Of a DNA stretch of 8,588 nt, positions 1 to 6,794 are shown in pieces. The translations under genes were made by a program, and so were the position numbers. Under the pieces are notes generated by a model that saw only the letters and a list, made by a program, of their open reading frames with translations, searched no databases and was not told the origin of the DNA. The DNA is from Rhodospirillaceae bacterium (GTDB taxonomy: Bacteria > Pseudomonadota > Alphaproteobacteria > Rickettsiales > UBA3002): the NCBI GenBank assembly GCA_947458525.1, contig CANHAG010000035.1, positions 1 through 8,588 of the forward strand. Direction: 5' to 3'. Each line of letters starts with the position of its first letter. The stretch's first letter is position 1.

Positions 1-473
1 AAGGGTGGAATCTGAGCATCATCAAGCGCTGCCGCACGGATTTTGAGCAGGCGCTCACGCGCCTGACACAAGGCATGATTACGCCCGAGATTACAGCCGC
101 AAGCACCCCGGTTTCGCCACCGGCACCGGCACCAGTGGTGGAACCCACCGCTTCCATTTTTTACTTCCCTTTTGATGAATACCGGCTGAAAGGCGAATCG
201 CTTGAATCGCTGCAACGGTTCATCACCGGTATCATTGCGGCGGGGCCTGCGGAAATTATCATCAACGGCCATGCAGACCGCGCAGGGTCAGAGGAATATA
301 ACCTCGCCCTTTCCGAGCGCCGGGCGCGCTTTGTGCTTGATAAACTGCTCGCCGCAGGCATTGACCAGAGCGCTATCAGCTATTACGCCTTTGGCGAGAC
401 CGATCCGCGCGTGGCGACGGAAGACGGGGTGGCTGAACAGGCCAATCGCCGTGTTGAAATTTTCATCGAGTAA
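1..473 (+). CDS. OmpA-domain peptidoglycan-binding envelope protein, 5' end missing
   Basis: The reading frame is open from the first bases of the window (first whole codon at 3) to TAA at 471-473, so 156 residues of a longer protein are visible. The ATG at 75 is probably internal, since the coding frame continues upstream of it. After about 24 residues comes a Pro/Ala-rich linker, then a complete OmpA-like C-terminal domain. It shows an FPFDEYRL first strand, NGHADRAGSEEYN, LSERRARFVLDKL and a closing NRRVEIFIE. The Asp of GHADRAGS and the Arg of LSERRA are the residues that in this family hold the diaminopimelate group of peptidoglycan. The domain therefore very likely anchors its carrier to the wall in the periplasm. 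What the missing N-terminus is (lipoprotein signal, barrel or membrane anchor) cannot be seen. The next gene starts three bases after the stop, which suggests co-transcription. Confidence 0.85.
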   Translation, partial: GWNLSIIKRCRTDFEQALTRLTQGMITPEITAASTPVSPPAPAPVVEPTASIFYFPFDEYRLKGESLESLQRFITGIIAAGPAEIIINGHADRAGSEEYNLALSERRARFVLDKLLAAGIDQSAISYYAFGETDPRVATEDGVAEQANRRVEIFIE

Positions 474-476
474 TGC

Positions 477-1406
477 ATGGGCGACAGCGCCTCAATCCTT
501 GCGATATTCTACGGCCATCTGCTGGTGCTGGTGGCGGGGTACGGAATGAGCGTGATACTGGGCGGCCCGCTTTATGCCTATGCCGGCCGGCCAGTGGCGC
601 GTAAGCTGCGCGACATCCTCACGCGCACGGGCGAAAAACTCAACCAGCGCAGTGTCTCCGTGCGTGTCTGGCGGGGGGTGGTGCTGGTCGGGTTTCTGCT
701 GTTTTTCTCACTCCTGCTTGGCGGAACGCTGGGCGCAGGCGCGGGCGCGGCACTGCTCATTGCCATCTTCACCGGCATTCCCTACCCGCTCTGGTGGGCA
801 ATCAAGGCTGTGCGGGCGGCGAAACGACAGGATGATGCCGCGCTGCAGCATTGTGCCCGTGCCATGACCGGGCAGGAGGGGCGCGATTATCACGGCGCGC
901 TGAGAATCATGATTACCGGTCTGGCCGATCATTTCACCCTCACCCTCATTGGTGGTGCGTTCTGGTTTATACTGCTCGGCGCCGCCGGATGGTTCGGCTA
1001 TCTGGCACTCGCCGCCGCCGCCCGCGCATTCCCGGTGACGGAAGAATCCTGGCGCGCCTTTGGCTGGGCGCCGGATCGGCTGTTTCGCCTCACCAATGCC
1101 CTGCCGGTTTTGCTGGGCGCGCTGCTGGTGCTGCTGGCGGCGCTGCTGGTGCCAAAAATATCGCCGGCGCGCGGCTTACGCGCTTTTTTCCGTGCGCAAC
1201 ACTCGCGCCATCTGCATCTGATTGCCGGGCTATTAAATATCACCCTTGGTGGCCCCGGCTGGCGTGGGGGTGCGCCCACCCCCCACGCCTGGATTGGTGA
1301 GGGGCGCGCGCAAATCGAGCCGGACGCGCTGTTGCGCATGGTGCTGCTTTATGCCGCCGCCCTGATTCTGCTGATGGTATTTTTGCTGCTTATCATAGGG
1401 TTATAA
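477..1406 (+). CDS. Divergent CobD/CbiB-like (or AmpE-like) integral membrane protein
   Basis: A 309-residue protein with about five hydrophobic segments, at residues 5-35, 66-108, 152-184, 206-226 and 285-309. Several stretches align by eye with the CobD/CbiB adenosylcobinamide-phosphate synthase fold: GRD at 135-137 before a helix, AFWFILLGAAG (161-171), RAFGWAPDRLFRLTNALP (193-210) for the family FGW..ARLDDL.N..PAR region, and LGGPGWRGG followed by IGEGRAQIEPD (273-283) for the C-terminal LGGP...GD.R..EPEDI block. Hallmarks of active CobD are changed: the ESLAEN.SDG motif reads GLADHFTLT, and the NTLDSM.G motif is absent. Cobalamin synthesis is therefore doubtful, no cob genes are nearby, and a relative such as AmpE is an alternative. 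The ATG lies three bases after the OmpA-domain gene, with only a weak GAG in front, consistent with translational coupling. I am confident it is a membrane protein and only moderately confident of the family. Confidence 0.6.
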   Translation: MGDSASILAIFYGHLLVLVAGYGMSVILGGPLYAYAGRPVARKLRDILTRTGEKLNQRSVSVRVWRGVVLVGFLLFFSLLLGGTLGAGAGAALLIAIFTGIPYPLWWAIKAVRAAKRQDDAALQHCARAMTGQEGRDYHGALRIMITGLADHFTLTLIGGAFWFILLGAAGWFGYLALAAAARAFPVTEESWRAFGWAPDRLFRLTNALPVLLGALLVLLAALLVPKISPARGLRAFFRAQHSRHLHLIAGLLNITLGGPGWRGGAPTPHAWIGEGRAQIEPDALLRMVLLYAAALILLMVFLLLIIGL

Positions 1407-1449
1407 GACGCCTCCCTCCTGACGACCCCTCCCGCATTTCTGCCGGATT

Positions 1450-1532
1450 GTCACAAAAACTTCATGAATCTCAGCGTGTTTCTATGCCCGCACTCAGGTA
1501 GAATAGGGTTGTGATTTCAGGATTTTTGTGAC
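1450..1532 (+). repeat. Inverted repeat spanning the start of the 530-residue gene
   Basis: GTCACAAAAA at 1450-1459 is the exact reverse complement of TTTTTGTGAC at 1523-1532. The pairing continues imperfectly inward: CTTCATGAATC (1460-1470) against GATTTCAGGA (1513-1522). The right arm covers the AGGA ribosome binding site (1519-1522) and the GTG start codon (1528-1530). In RNA read through from the upstream pair of genes the two arms could fold and hide the start. Transcripts starting near 1511 would lack the left arm. Confidence 0.45.
1499..1504 (+). promoter_or_regulatory. Possible -10 box upstream of the 530-residue gene
   Basis: TAGAAT differs from the sigma-70 consensus at one base and would place a transcript start near 1511, about 17 bases before the GTG start. 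No good -35 lies at the right distance; the region around 1476-1482 reads GTGTTTC. TTGTCA at 1448-1453 resembles a -35 but is too far upstream. Weak call. Confidence 0.25.
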
Positions 1533-3120
1533 CATGCAAGCAAATGTAGCAGAACCAGGCGTAACCTCAGCCGCTGCCCCCACCCCGGCAGCGGAGCCCG
1601 CGCTGCCACTGGCGGTGCGCCCTACTTCGGGTATGAATCCGCTTCATTCCCAAACCGAATCTACGCTCGCCCCCACCTCGGAATTCGTGCGGCTGTTTCT
1701 GCTGGGCTGGACGGTGCGCTATATTTTCCGCGGCGGCCCCAAAGAAATTTTCAGCGACAGAACCTTTGATGCGATTCGCCGCCCCATGACACGGATGGTG
1801 GAATTTTTCGCCGGCAGAAGCGCGCGGCGCATGGAAGAGGCGCTGGCCAAAGCGGAGCATCAGCCTGTACTGCGCCATCTTGCCAGCAAAAGCGCGGCCG
1901 AAATCGAGACGTTTTTTTCATCCCGCCATCGCGCGGATCCGGGGATTGATGCATCGGTGCGCGAATCCGGCCAGAAACTCTATGCTTCCTTGCGCAAGGA
2001 AATCGGGCGCTGGCGCGGCAAGCCGGAAGAAGACATGGCCCATATCATCAACGATCATGCGCGCGGTGCTGCCCCCGCCCTTTCTGCCACATCCCTGTGG
2101 CGTATTGCGGGCAATGTGCGCAACGGCATGCATGATATGGCCTACAGTCTTGCGTTAGGCCTCAGCAGTGCGGCACTCAGCTTCACTTATAGCCGCATGG
2201 TGCGCAGCGACATCCGCAACATGTTCAGCGAAGTGGTGGCTTACGAAAAAGGCATCACCCCCGATCAGGTCAAGTTCAGCGATATTGCCGCCAGCAGCAA
2301 TCGTATCATTCAGCGCACCGTCCATAATTACCGGGTGAAGCTTGCCCAGCGACTGGGCACGGATGCGTTATTTTTCGGCTTCGCACCCTTCAAATCCGAA
2401 GGTATTACCGACATACTGCTGGGCGTCAAAGGCACGCAGATTTTAGCAGAAACATGGAAGCGCAAACCCACCTTGTTTGAAGATCTTGTCACGCTCGTAA
2501 ATAACAAGATCAACCCGCGCAACGGGCTTGGCCAGCAGGTGACAGTGGGGGAAGTCTTCGATCTTTACCAGCATTATGCCGAACAATTCTCACCACATAA
2601 GATGTTTCACAACGTGCTGGAACGAGGCTCGGGCGAGGGCGCAATCTGGGCGAAGAGCGAGCCGATTTTCGAACGTATCACCCAGCTGATGAATCTTACC
2701 TATGCGTATAAACACCCCACGCAGCTCGACGCATCCGGCCAGACTGTGGAGCAGGCCAATTTCCCGCTGCCGAAGCTGATCTATCTGCTCGGCCGCGACC
2801 TTATTGACCCGCGCGAGCCCGAGCGTACGCTCGCTTATATCGAAATCGCCAACCGCTACGGTATGGAAGAAGTAAAGATGCTGGAAGAGGGCTTACGCAA
2901 CGGCAAACCGCTTGCGCAACTGCTCGTGAACTATCCTGCGATTCGCCTTGCGCCCCGGATGCCTGAGGCGCCGCGCCCTGCTCCCGCTGCACCCAACAGC
3001 ATTACGCAGGTCAACCACCCGGAAAAAGCGCCGGAGCAGACACTGCCAAAAACCACCGTGAACAGCGCTTCGAGCCAGCTGCACCCGTCATCCGCGCCGG
3101 TATATGTACCCTCGCTGTAA
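1528..3120 (+). CDS. Uncharacterised 530-residue protein with disordered ends
   Basis: I do not recognise this protein. The frame starts at GTG 1528 with AGGA five bases upstream. An ATG two codons later (1534) is an equally possible start at a longer spacing. Residues 1-50 are rich in Ala, Pro and Thr and look disordered, as do residues 475-530. Between them is a mostly helical body. It contains a short hydrophobic stretch at 54-66, a moderately hydrophobic small-residue helix at 203-225 (AYSLALGLSSAALSF) that might sit in or on a membrane, and charged helices rich in Arg, Lys and Glu. There is no Sec signal peptide or lipobox, and I see no Walker, HExxH, Ser-hydrolase or nuclease motif. It stands alone, convergent with rodA and separated by 121 bases from the upstream pair. 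Codon use matches its neighbours and the frame is long and unbroken, so it is a real gene. A cytoplasmic structural or scaffold-like role is possible but unsupported. Confidence 0.85.
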   Translation: MTMQANVAEPGVTSAAAPTPAAEPALPLAVRPTSGMNPLHSQTESTLAPTSEFVRLFLLGWTVRYIFRGGPKEIFSDRTFDAIRRPMTRMVEFFAGRSARRMEEALAKAEHQPVLRHLASKSAAEIETFFSSRHRADPGIDASVRESGQKLYASLRKEIGRWRGKPEEDMAHIINDHARGAAPALSATSLWRIAGNVRNGMHDMAYSLALGLSSAALSFTYSRMVRSDIRNMFSEVVAYEKGITPDQVKFSDIAASSNRIIQRTVHNYRVKLAQRLGTDALFFGFAPFKSEGITDILLGVKGTQILAETWKRKPTLFEDLVTLVNNKINPRNGLGQQVTVGEVFDLYQHYAEQFSPHKMFHNVLERGSGEGAIWAKSEPIFERITQLMNLTYAYKHPTQLDASGQTVEQANFPLPKLIYLLGRDLIDPREPERTLAYIEIANRYGMEEVKMLEEGLRNGKPLAQLLVNYPAIRLAPRMPEAPRPAPAAPNSITQVNHPEKAPEQTLPKTTVNSASSQLHPSSAPVYVPSL

Positions 3121-3132
3121 TCTCGAATCTTC

Positions 3133-3164
3133 GCATCGGGGGCTGTCAGATGCTTTGTCTTTTT
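3133..3164 (+). terminator. Weak candidate terminator after the 530-residue gene
   Basis: GCATC (3133-3137) pairs with GATGC (3149-3153) across an 11-base loop, followed by the T-rich run TTTGTCTTTTT (3154-3164). The stem is only five pairs, so this is a weak rho-independent candidate. It is placed 13 bases after the stop codon at 3120. Confidence 0.3.
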
Positions 3165-3166
3165 CC

Positions 3167-4306
3167 CTAAAATCCACTCCCCCGGTGGCGGGGGAGCTGC
3201 ATTTCCCGGTTCAGATACACATGCATGAGTAACCCGCAGGCGGCCAAGGTCGTCATGAGGAACGACCCGCCGTAAGAGAGAAACGGCAGGGGCACACCCA
3301 CCACAGGAATCATGCCCATCACCATCGCCATGTTGATGAAGATATGGGCAAACAGCATCGCCCCCACCCCTGCCGCCACCAGCCGGCCATAAAGATGGCG
3401 ACAATTCATCATCAATAGCAGCGAGAAAGTGAGCAGCACTGCATAAAGCAGTATCAGCACCAGCGCCCCTATAAAACCCAGCTCTTCGGTCAGCATGGTG
3501 AAAATGAAATCCGTCTGTTTTTCAGGCAGAAAATCAAGCTGGCCCTGCGAGCCTTCAAGCAGGCCTTTGCCAAGAAATCCGCCCGAACCAATGGCAATCT
3601 GCGATTGCAGAATATTATAGCCCGCCCCAAGCGGATCGCTTGCGGGGTCAAGAAACGTCATCACCCGGCGTTTCTGATAGTCATGCAGCATGCTGTAGGC
3701 AATGGGTAGCGCCGCCACGGCCGCAGCAATCACACCAGCGAAATAATACCAGCGAATGCCTGCGGCAAAACACATCACAAACGCAATAAAGGCGAGAATC
3801 GTTGCCGTACCGAGATTGGGTTGCAGCAAAATCAGCAGCGCCGGTAGCGCCAGAAGAATCCCCGGAATCACGAGCAGAAACAGATGGCGCGCGCCTTCGA
3901 GTGTGGCAGTGTGAAAATAGCGCGCCAGGGCTAAAATCAGGGCGAGTTTCATCAGCTCTGAAGGTTGCAGGTTGAACATGCCAAGGCTTACCCAGCGCTG
4001 CGCCCCCATGCCGATCACCCCGATCGCCTCCACAATGATCAGCAGCATCAGCCCCGCCCCATACGCAATATAAGAAAGCCGGAAAAGCTTCTGACAGGGC
4101 ATAAGCGCCAGCAGGAAAAACACCATGAGCCCAAGCGCGGCGCGAATCGCCTGCGGCAGGGCAAACAGGCGGGGGTTACCGCCAGCAGCCGAATATTGCA
4201 TGATAAGCCCAAGCAGTAAAAGCGCCGCAATCGTGAGCAGCACCGGGCCGTTCATTTCCTGCACACGTCGGAGCGAACGCCTGAATTTCTGGGAGGAAAA
4301 AATCAT
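3167..4306 (-). CDS. rodA: RodA, SEDS peptidoglycan glycosyltransferase for cell elongation
   Basis: A 379-residue polytopic inner-membrane protein of the FtsW/RodA/SpoVE (SEDS) family, close to the usual RodA length. SEDS proteins polymerise lipid II into glycan strands, and RodA does so in the elongasome with PBP2, its neighbour here. Visible family blocks are GAQRWVSLG (101-109), QPSELMKL (114-121), QPNLGTA (162-168), LDFLPEKQTDFIF (257-269), MLTEELG (271-277) and the C-terminal VVGVPLPFLSYGGS (335-348). The Asp in QTDF (266) corresponds to the proposed catalytic Asp of E. coli RodA (D262). The QPNLGT block has Asn164 where E. coli RodA has Asp. Translation starts at an ATG overlapping the mrdA stop (ATGA), with GGAG eight bases upstream at 4315-4318, so the pair is one operon with coupled translation. 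The YGGS ending and pairing with a PBP2 favour RodA over FtsW. Confidence 0.95.
   Translation of the reverse strand: MIFSSQKFRRSLRRVQEMNGPVLLTIAALLLLGLIMQYSAAGGNPRLFALPQAIRAALGLMVFFLLALMPCQKLFRLSYIAYGAGLMLLIIVEAIGVIGMGAQRWVSLGMFNLQPSELMKLALILALARYFHTATLEGARHLFLLVIPGILLALPALLILLQPNLGTATILAFIAFVMCFAAGIRWYYFAGVIAAAVAALPIAYSMLHDYQKRRVMTFLDPASDPLGAGYNILQSQIAIGSGGFLGKGLLEGSQGQLDFLPEKQTDFIFTMLTEELGFIGALVLILLYAVLLTFSLLLMMNCRHLYGRLVAAGVGAMLFAHIFINMAMVMGMIPVVGVPLPFLSYGGSFLMTTLAACGLLMHVYLNREMQLPRHRGSGF
3177..3196 (-). terminator. GC-rich hairpin at the end of the mrdA-rodA operon
   Basis: CTCCCCCG (3177-3184) and CGGGGGAG (3189-3196) form a perfect eight-pair stem with a four-base loop, inside the last codons of rodA. 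On the minus strand it is followed by TGGATTTTAG, which has only four consecutive T bases. It could slow or end transcription or protect the 3' end, but it is not a classical terminator. Confidence 0.35.
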
Positions 4307-6123
4307 GTGGGCTGCTCCATCACCGGGGCGTCAGGGGCAATGCCCATGAGCTCAAAGGTTTTACGCATCACATCACGCGCAACGGGGGCGGCCGCCGAAG
4401 CACCGCCGCCGCCATGTTCAATCATCACCGCACAGCAATATTCAGGCTTGGGCAGGGGCCCATAACCCACAAACAGCGCGTGGTGGCGGAAGCGCCAGGG
4501 AATGCGCGACTGATCCTGCCCGCGCACGGTAATTCGCCGCACCTGCGAGGTGCCCGTCTTGCCGCCAAACTTGAAGGCCGGCTCGCGCAGGCCGCTGGCA
4601 TAGGCGGTGCCGCGCGGGTCATTGGTCACCATATCCATGCCCTCGATCGCGAGTTTGAGATATTCCGGGTCAATATCCACATAGCCCTCCGTACGGATGG
4701 CGGTTTCCGTCGTCAGGCGCGGCAGAATTTTCTTGCCGCCATTCACCATCCGCGCCGTCATGACCGCAAGCTGTAGCGGCGTTGTCAGCACGTCTCCCTG
4801 ACCAATACTGGCATTGATCGTCTCCCCCGGATGCCAGATAGTACCGCGCGCGTTGCGCTTCCATTCGGGGTCAGGGATGATACCGGGTTTTTCCCCCATC
4901 AGCCCCAGTTTTGTTGACGCGCCAAGCCCGAACTCGCGCGCTGTTTCGGCGATGGCCTCAATCCCCACGGCGCGCCCGGCGGTGTAAAAAAACGTATCGC
5001 AGGACTGGGCTATGGCACTCTTGTAATTCATGCTGCCGTGGCCTTCGGGCTTCCAGCAGTTAAAGCGGTGATTGCCCAGCATGAAATGGCCGGGGCAATA
5101 AACGGTCGTCTGCGCGTTGATTTTACCCGCGCGCAGCGCCGCAAGCCCCACCAGCATTTTGAAGGTGGAGCCGGGCGGGTATTGCCCGGTAATCGCCTTA
5201 TTCATCAGCGGCACGCGCTCATTGGCGTTGAGCGCCTTCCAGTAATCCGCACGGATGCCTTTGCTGAATTGATTGGGGTCAAAGCCAGGCATGGAAACGA
5301 GCGCGAGGAGATCGCCATTATGCACATTCATCACCAGTACTGCGCCTGATTGATCGCCGAGCCTGCCAACAATAAATTCCTGAAGCCGACTATCAACGGT
5401 CAGCTGCAGCGTGCCCCCGGGGACGGGCGGTTTCTTCGCCAGCTCACGCACGGGCTGCCCCAGCGCATTCACCTCGATATGGCGTGTGCCGGCGGTGCCG
5501 CGCAGCCGTTCTTCAAACACTAGCTCGACGCCGTTTTTGCCGATTTTCATGTCCGGTAATTTCAGCAGCGGATGGTCGCGGTTATCACTCTGCGCTACTT
5601 TGCCGACATAGCCGATCAGATGCGCCGCATGATCGGCAAACGGGTAATTGCGCCACTGGCCTTCCTCAATAAACACGGCCGGAAGCTCAGGTAAGTGAAA
5701 CTCGATTTTCGCCATCACCTCCCACGGCAGCTGCTCCATCAGCAATAGCGGCGCGGCCGGGCGGCGGGGGGGAATTTCGGCCAGAAATTTCTCGCGTGTG
5801 GCGTTCGGCCAGCCCAGAAGCTCTGCCAGACGGGTGAGGCTCGCGCGCGCCTGTAGCGGCTTGTCGCGGTCGATCATCAGGCGGAAGTTAATATCATTAC
5901 CCGCCATGACCACGCCCTGACGATCCGAGATAATGCCGCGCGGCGGTATGATAAGCTGCACCTTGACGCGGTTGCCCTCGGCCTCGGTTTTCAGCTCATC
6001 GCCACGTACAAACTGCAGGTAATAAAGCCGGCTGAGAAGCGCCAGCCCGGCAGCAGCCTGCACTCCGCCAATCACTAAAGCGCGGCGGCGAGTCATTCGT
6101 TGCTGATCGTGAGGTCGGCGCAT
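4303..6123 (-). CDS. mrdA: MrdA, penicillin-binding protein 2 (elongation transpeptidase)
   Basis: A class B penicillin-binding protein of 606 residues (E. coli PBP2 has 633). It cross-links peptidoglycan in the periplasm during cell elongation and activates RodA. A membrane anchor is at about 15-39. The pedestal domain follows, with PPRGIISDRQG (60-70) and the block around GKNGVELVFEERLRG (195-209). In the transpeptidase domain the active-site motif is STFK (319-322, Ser319 nucleophile), the second motif is SCD (374-376), as in the PBP2 SxD type, and the third is KTGT (522-525). I chose ATG at 6123 because the MRRPHDQQRMTRRRAL start resembles alphaproteobacterial PBP2. A TTG at 6153 would add ten residues that look unlike an N-terminus. 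No Shine-Dalgarno precedes the ATG. The stop overlaps the rodA start by ATGA. The mreBCD genes that often precede this pair are not adjacent here. Confidence 0.95.
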   Translation of the reverse strand: MRRPHDQQRMTRRRALVIGGVQAAAGLALLSRLYYLQFVRGDELKTEAEGNRVKVQLIIPPRGIISDRQGVVMAGNDINFRLMIDRDKPLQARASLTRLAELLGWPNATREKFLAEIPPRRPAAPLLLMEQLPWEVMAKIEFHLPELPAVFIEEGQWRNYPFADHAAHLIGYVGKVAQSDNRDHPLLKLPDMKIGKNGVELVFEERLRGTAGTRHIEVNALGQPVRELAKKPPVPGGTLQLTVDSRLQEFIVGRLGDQSGAVLVMNVHNGDLLALVSMPGFDPNQFSKGIRADYWKALNANERVPLMNKAITGQYPPGSTFKMLVGLAALRAGKINAQTTVYCPGHFMLGNHRFNCWKPEGHGSMNYKSAIAQSCDTFFYTAGRAVGIEAIAETAREFGLGASTKLGLMGEKPGIIPDPEWKRNARGTIWHPGETINASIGQGDVLTTPLQLAVMTARMVNGGKKILPRLTTETAIRTEGYVDIDPEYLKLAIEGMDMVTNDPRGTAYASGLREPAFKFGGKTGTSQVRRITVRGQDQSRIPWRFRHHALFVGYGPLPKPEYCCAVMIEHGGGGASAAAPVARDVMRKTFELMGIAPDAPVMEQPT

Positions 6124-6130
6124 GGTGATG

Positions 6131-6160
6131 GTTATACTCGCTTCTGCCGGCAATCGTCAT
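6131..6160 (-). promoter_or_regulatory. Possible promoter for mrdA giving a near-leaderless transcript
   Basis: On the minus strand, ATGACG (6155-6160, four of six matches to TTGACA) lies 18 bases before TATAAC (6131-6136, five of six matches). Transcription would begin at about the A of the mrdA ATG at 6123. That would fit the absence of a ribosome binding site. Tentative. Confidence 0.3.
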
Positions 6161-6192
6161 GCGCAAAAAACAATTCCTGAATGCGGAAAGAC

Positions 6193-6198
6193 ATTATA
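6193..6198 (-). promoter_or_regulatory. Perfect TATAAT -10 box upstream of mrdA
   Basis: The minus strand carries a consensus TATAAT here, about 70 bases before the mrdA start. The hexamer at a 17-base spacing is GCGTTG (poor), and TTGCAT is present at a short 14-base spacing, so the -35 is uncertain. It lies in the gap between the two divergent genes if the plus-strand gene begins at 6213. Confidence 0.35.
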
Positions 6199-6212
6199 CG
6201 CTTGGTTATAGT

Positions 6213-6785
6213 ATGCAACGCCCGTGTCAGTTTCTGCTTCTGTTGAACATGCTGTATCTGTTCGCGCATGGCGCGGCGGCAACGCAGGCGGTACTTGCCG
6301 GGGTCTGGCCAAAGACCACGGTGACCGCAACCACCCTACCCAAAACACCGGTTATCGATCGTTATGGCCGCGCCGAGGTGGTGGGCGAGCAGCCCGCGCT
6401 GCTTGCCGCAGGCAAGGTGGTGATGGATGGCAGCATTGAACATGCGCGCTGGCGTGCGGCAGAGCATGAGGCACGCGGCGCGCGGCGCGGGCTGTGGCGC
6501 ACCCTGCCCATCCTCAGCGCAGATAAGGCAGAAGGCCATGCGGGCGAGTTTGCGCTGGTGCGCGGCAAGGTGGTGGGTACCTATCAATCGCGCGAGGATT
6601 GGTATGTTAATTTCGGCGAGAACTGGAAAAACGATTTCACCTTACGCATCCCGCGCCGATACTGGAAAAAATTCCCGAACCCGGAAATGCTTGTTGGTAA
6701 ACATATCGAAGCACGCGGGGTACTTCATATGCGCAACGGGCCAATGATTACCCTCCAGTTTCCCGGCCAGATGGTGGTGGAGTGA
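6213..6785 (+). CDS. Secreted thermonuclease-like (SNase-fold) protein lacking the N-terminal catalytic half
   Basis: A 190-residue protein if started at ATG 6213. This start gives a standard Sec signal peptide (MQRPCQFLLLLNMLYLFAHG, cleavage probably after AAA near 21-23). ATG 6159 would add 18 residues in front of it. Neither start has a clear Shine-Dalgarno. IDRYGRAEVV (48-57) matches the DRYGR strand of staphylococcal-nuclease-like domains (Arg87 of the S. aureus enzyme). AEHEARGARRGLW (83-95) matches the closing helix (AE..A+...+G+W). The preceding part of the domain, with the DGDT strand and the Asp/Arg/Asp/Glu catalytic residues, is absent: only about 25 linker residues lie between the signal peptide and DRYGR. 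A second domain (about 112-190) contains WYVNFGENWKNDFTLRI and RNGPMITL, a beta-rich, OB-like module I associate with alphaproteobacterial thermonuclease-family proteins. Exported and probably non-catalytic. It ends nine bases before the convergent pseudopilin stop. Confidence 0.8.
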   Translation: MQRPCQFLLLLNMLYLFAHGAAATQAVLAGVWPKTTVTATTLPKTPVIDRYGRAEVVGEQPALLAAGKVVMDGSIEHARWRAAEHEARGARRGLWRTLPILSADKAEGHAGEFALVRGKVVGTYQSREDWYVNFGENWKNDFTLRIPRRYWKKFPNPEMLVGKHIEARGVLHMRNGPMITLQFPGQMVVE

Positions 6786-6794
6786 GAGCGCTAA

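Noticed and set aside
202..549. Open frame of 115 codons overlapping the OmpA-domain gene
   Set aside because: It runs through the conserved OmpA domain in another frame and its translation shows no domain or plausible start context; a shadow of the real gene.
851..1300. Plus-strand open frame of 149 codons inside the membrane-protein gene
   Set aside because: It lies in a shifted frame of a high G+C gene with no stop codons by composition; its Arg/Ala-rich translation has no recognisable features.
2931..3404. Minus-strand open frame of 157 codons across the 530-residue gene end and rodA
   Set aside because: It overlaps the conserved C-terminus of RodA in another frame and the real plus-strand gene; the translation is Gly/Cys/Arg-rich shadow sequence.
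6151..6153. TTG 6153 as the mrdA start
   Set aside because: It adds ten residues without a ribosome binding site; the ATG at 6123 gives the N-terminus expected for this family.
6786..6794. Terminator between the convergent thermonuclease-like and pseudopilin genes
   Set aside because: Only nine bases lie between the stops; the AGCGCT palindrome there is too short and no T-run follows on either strand.
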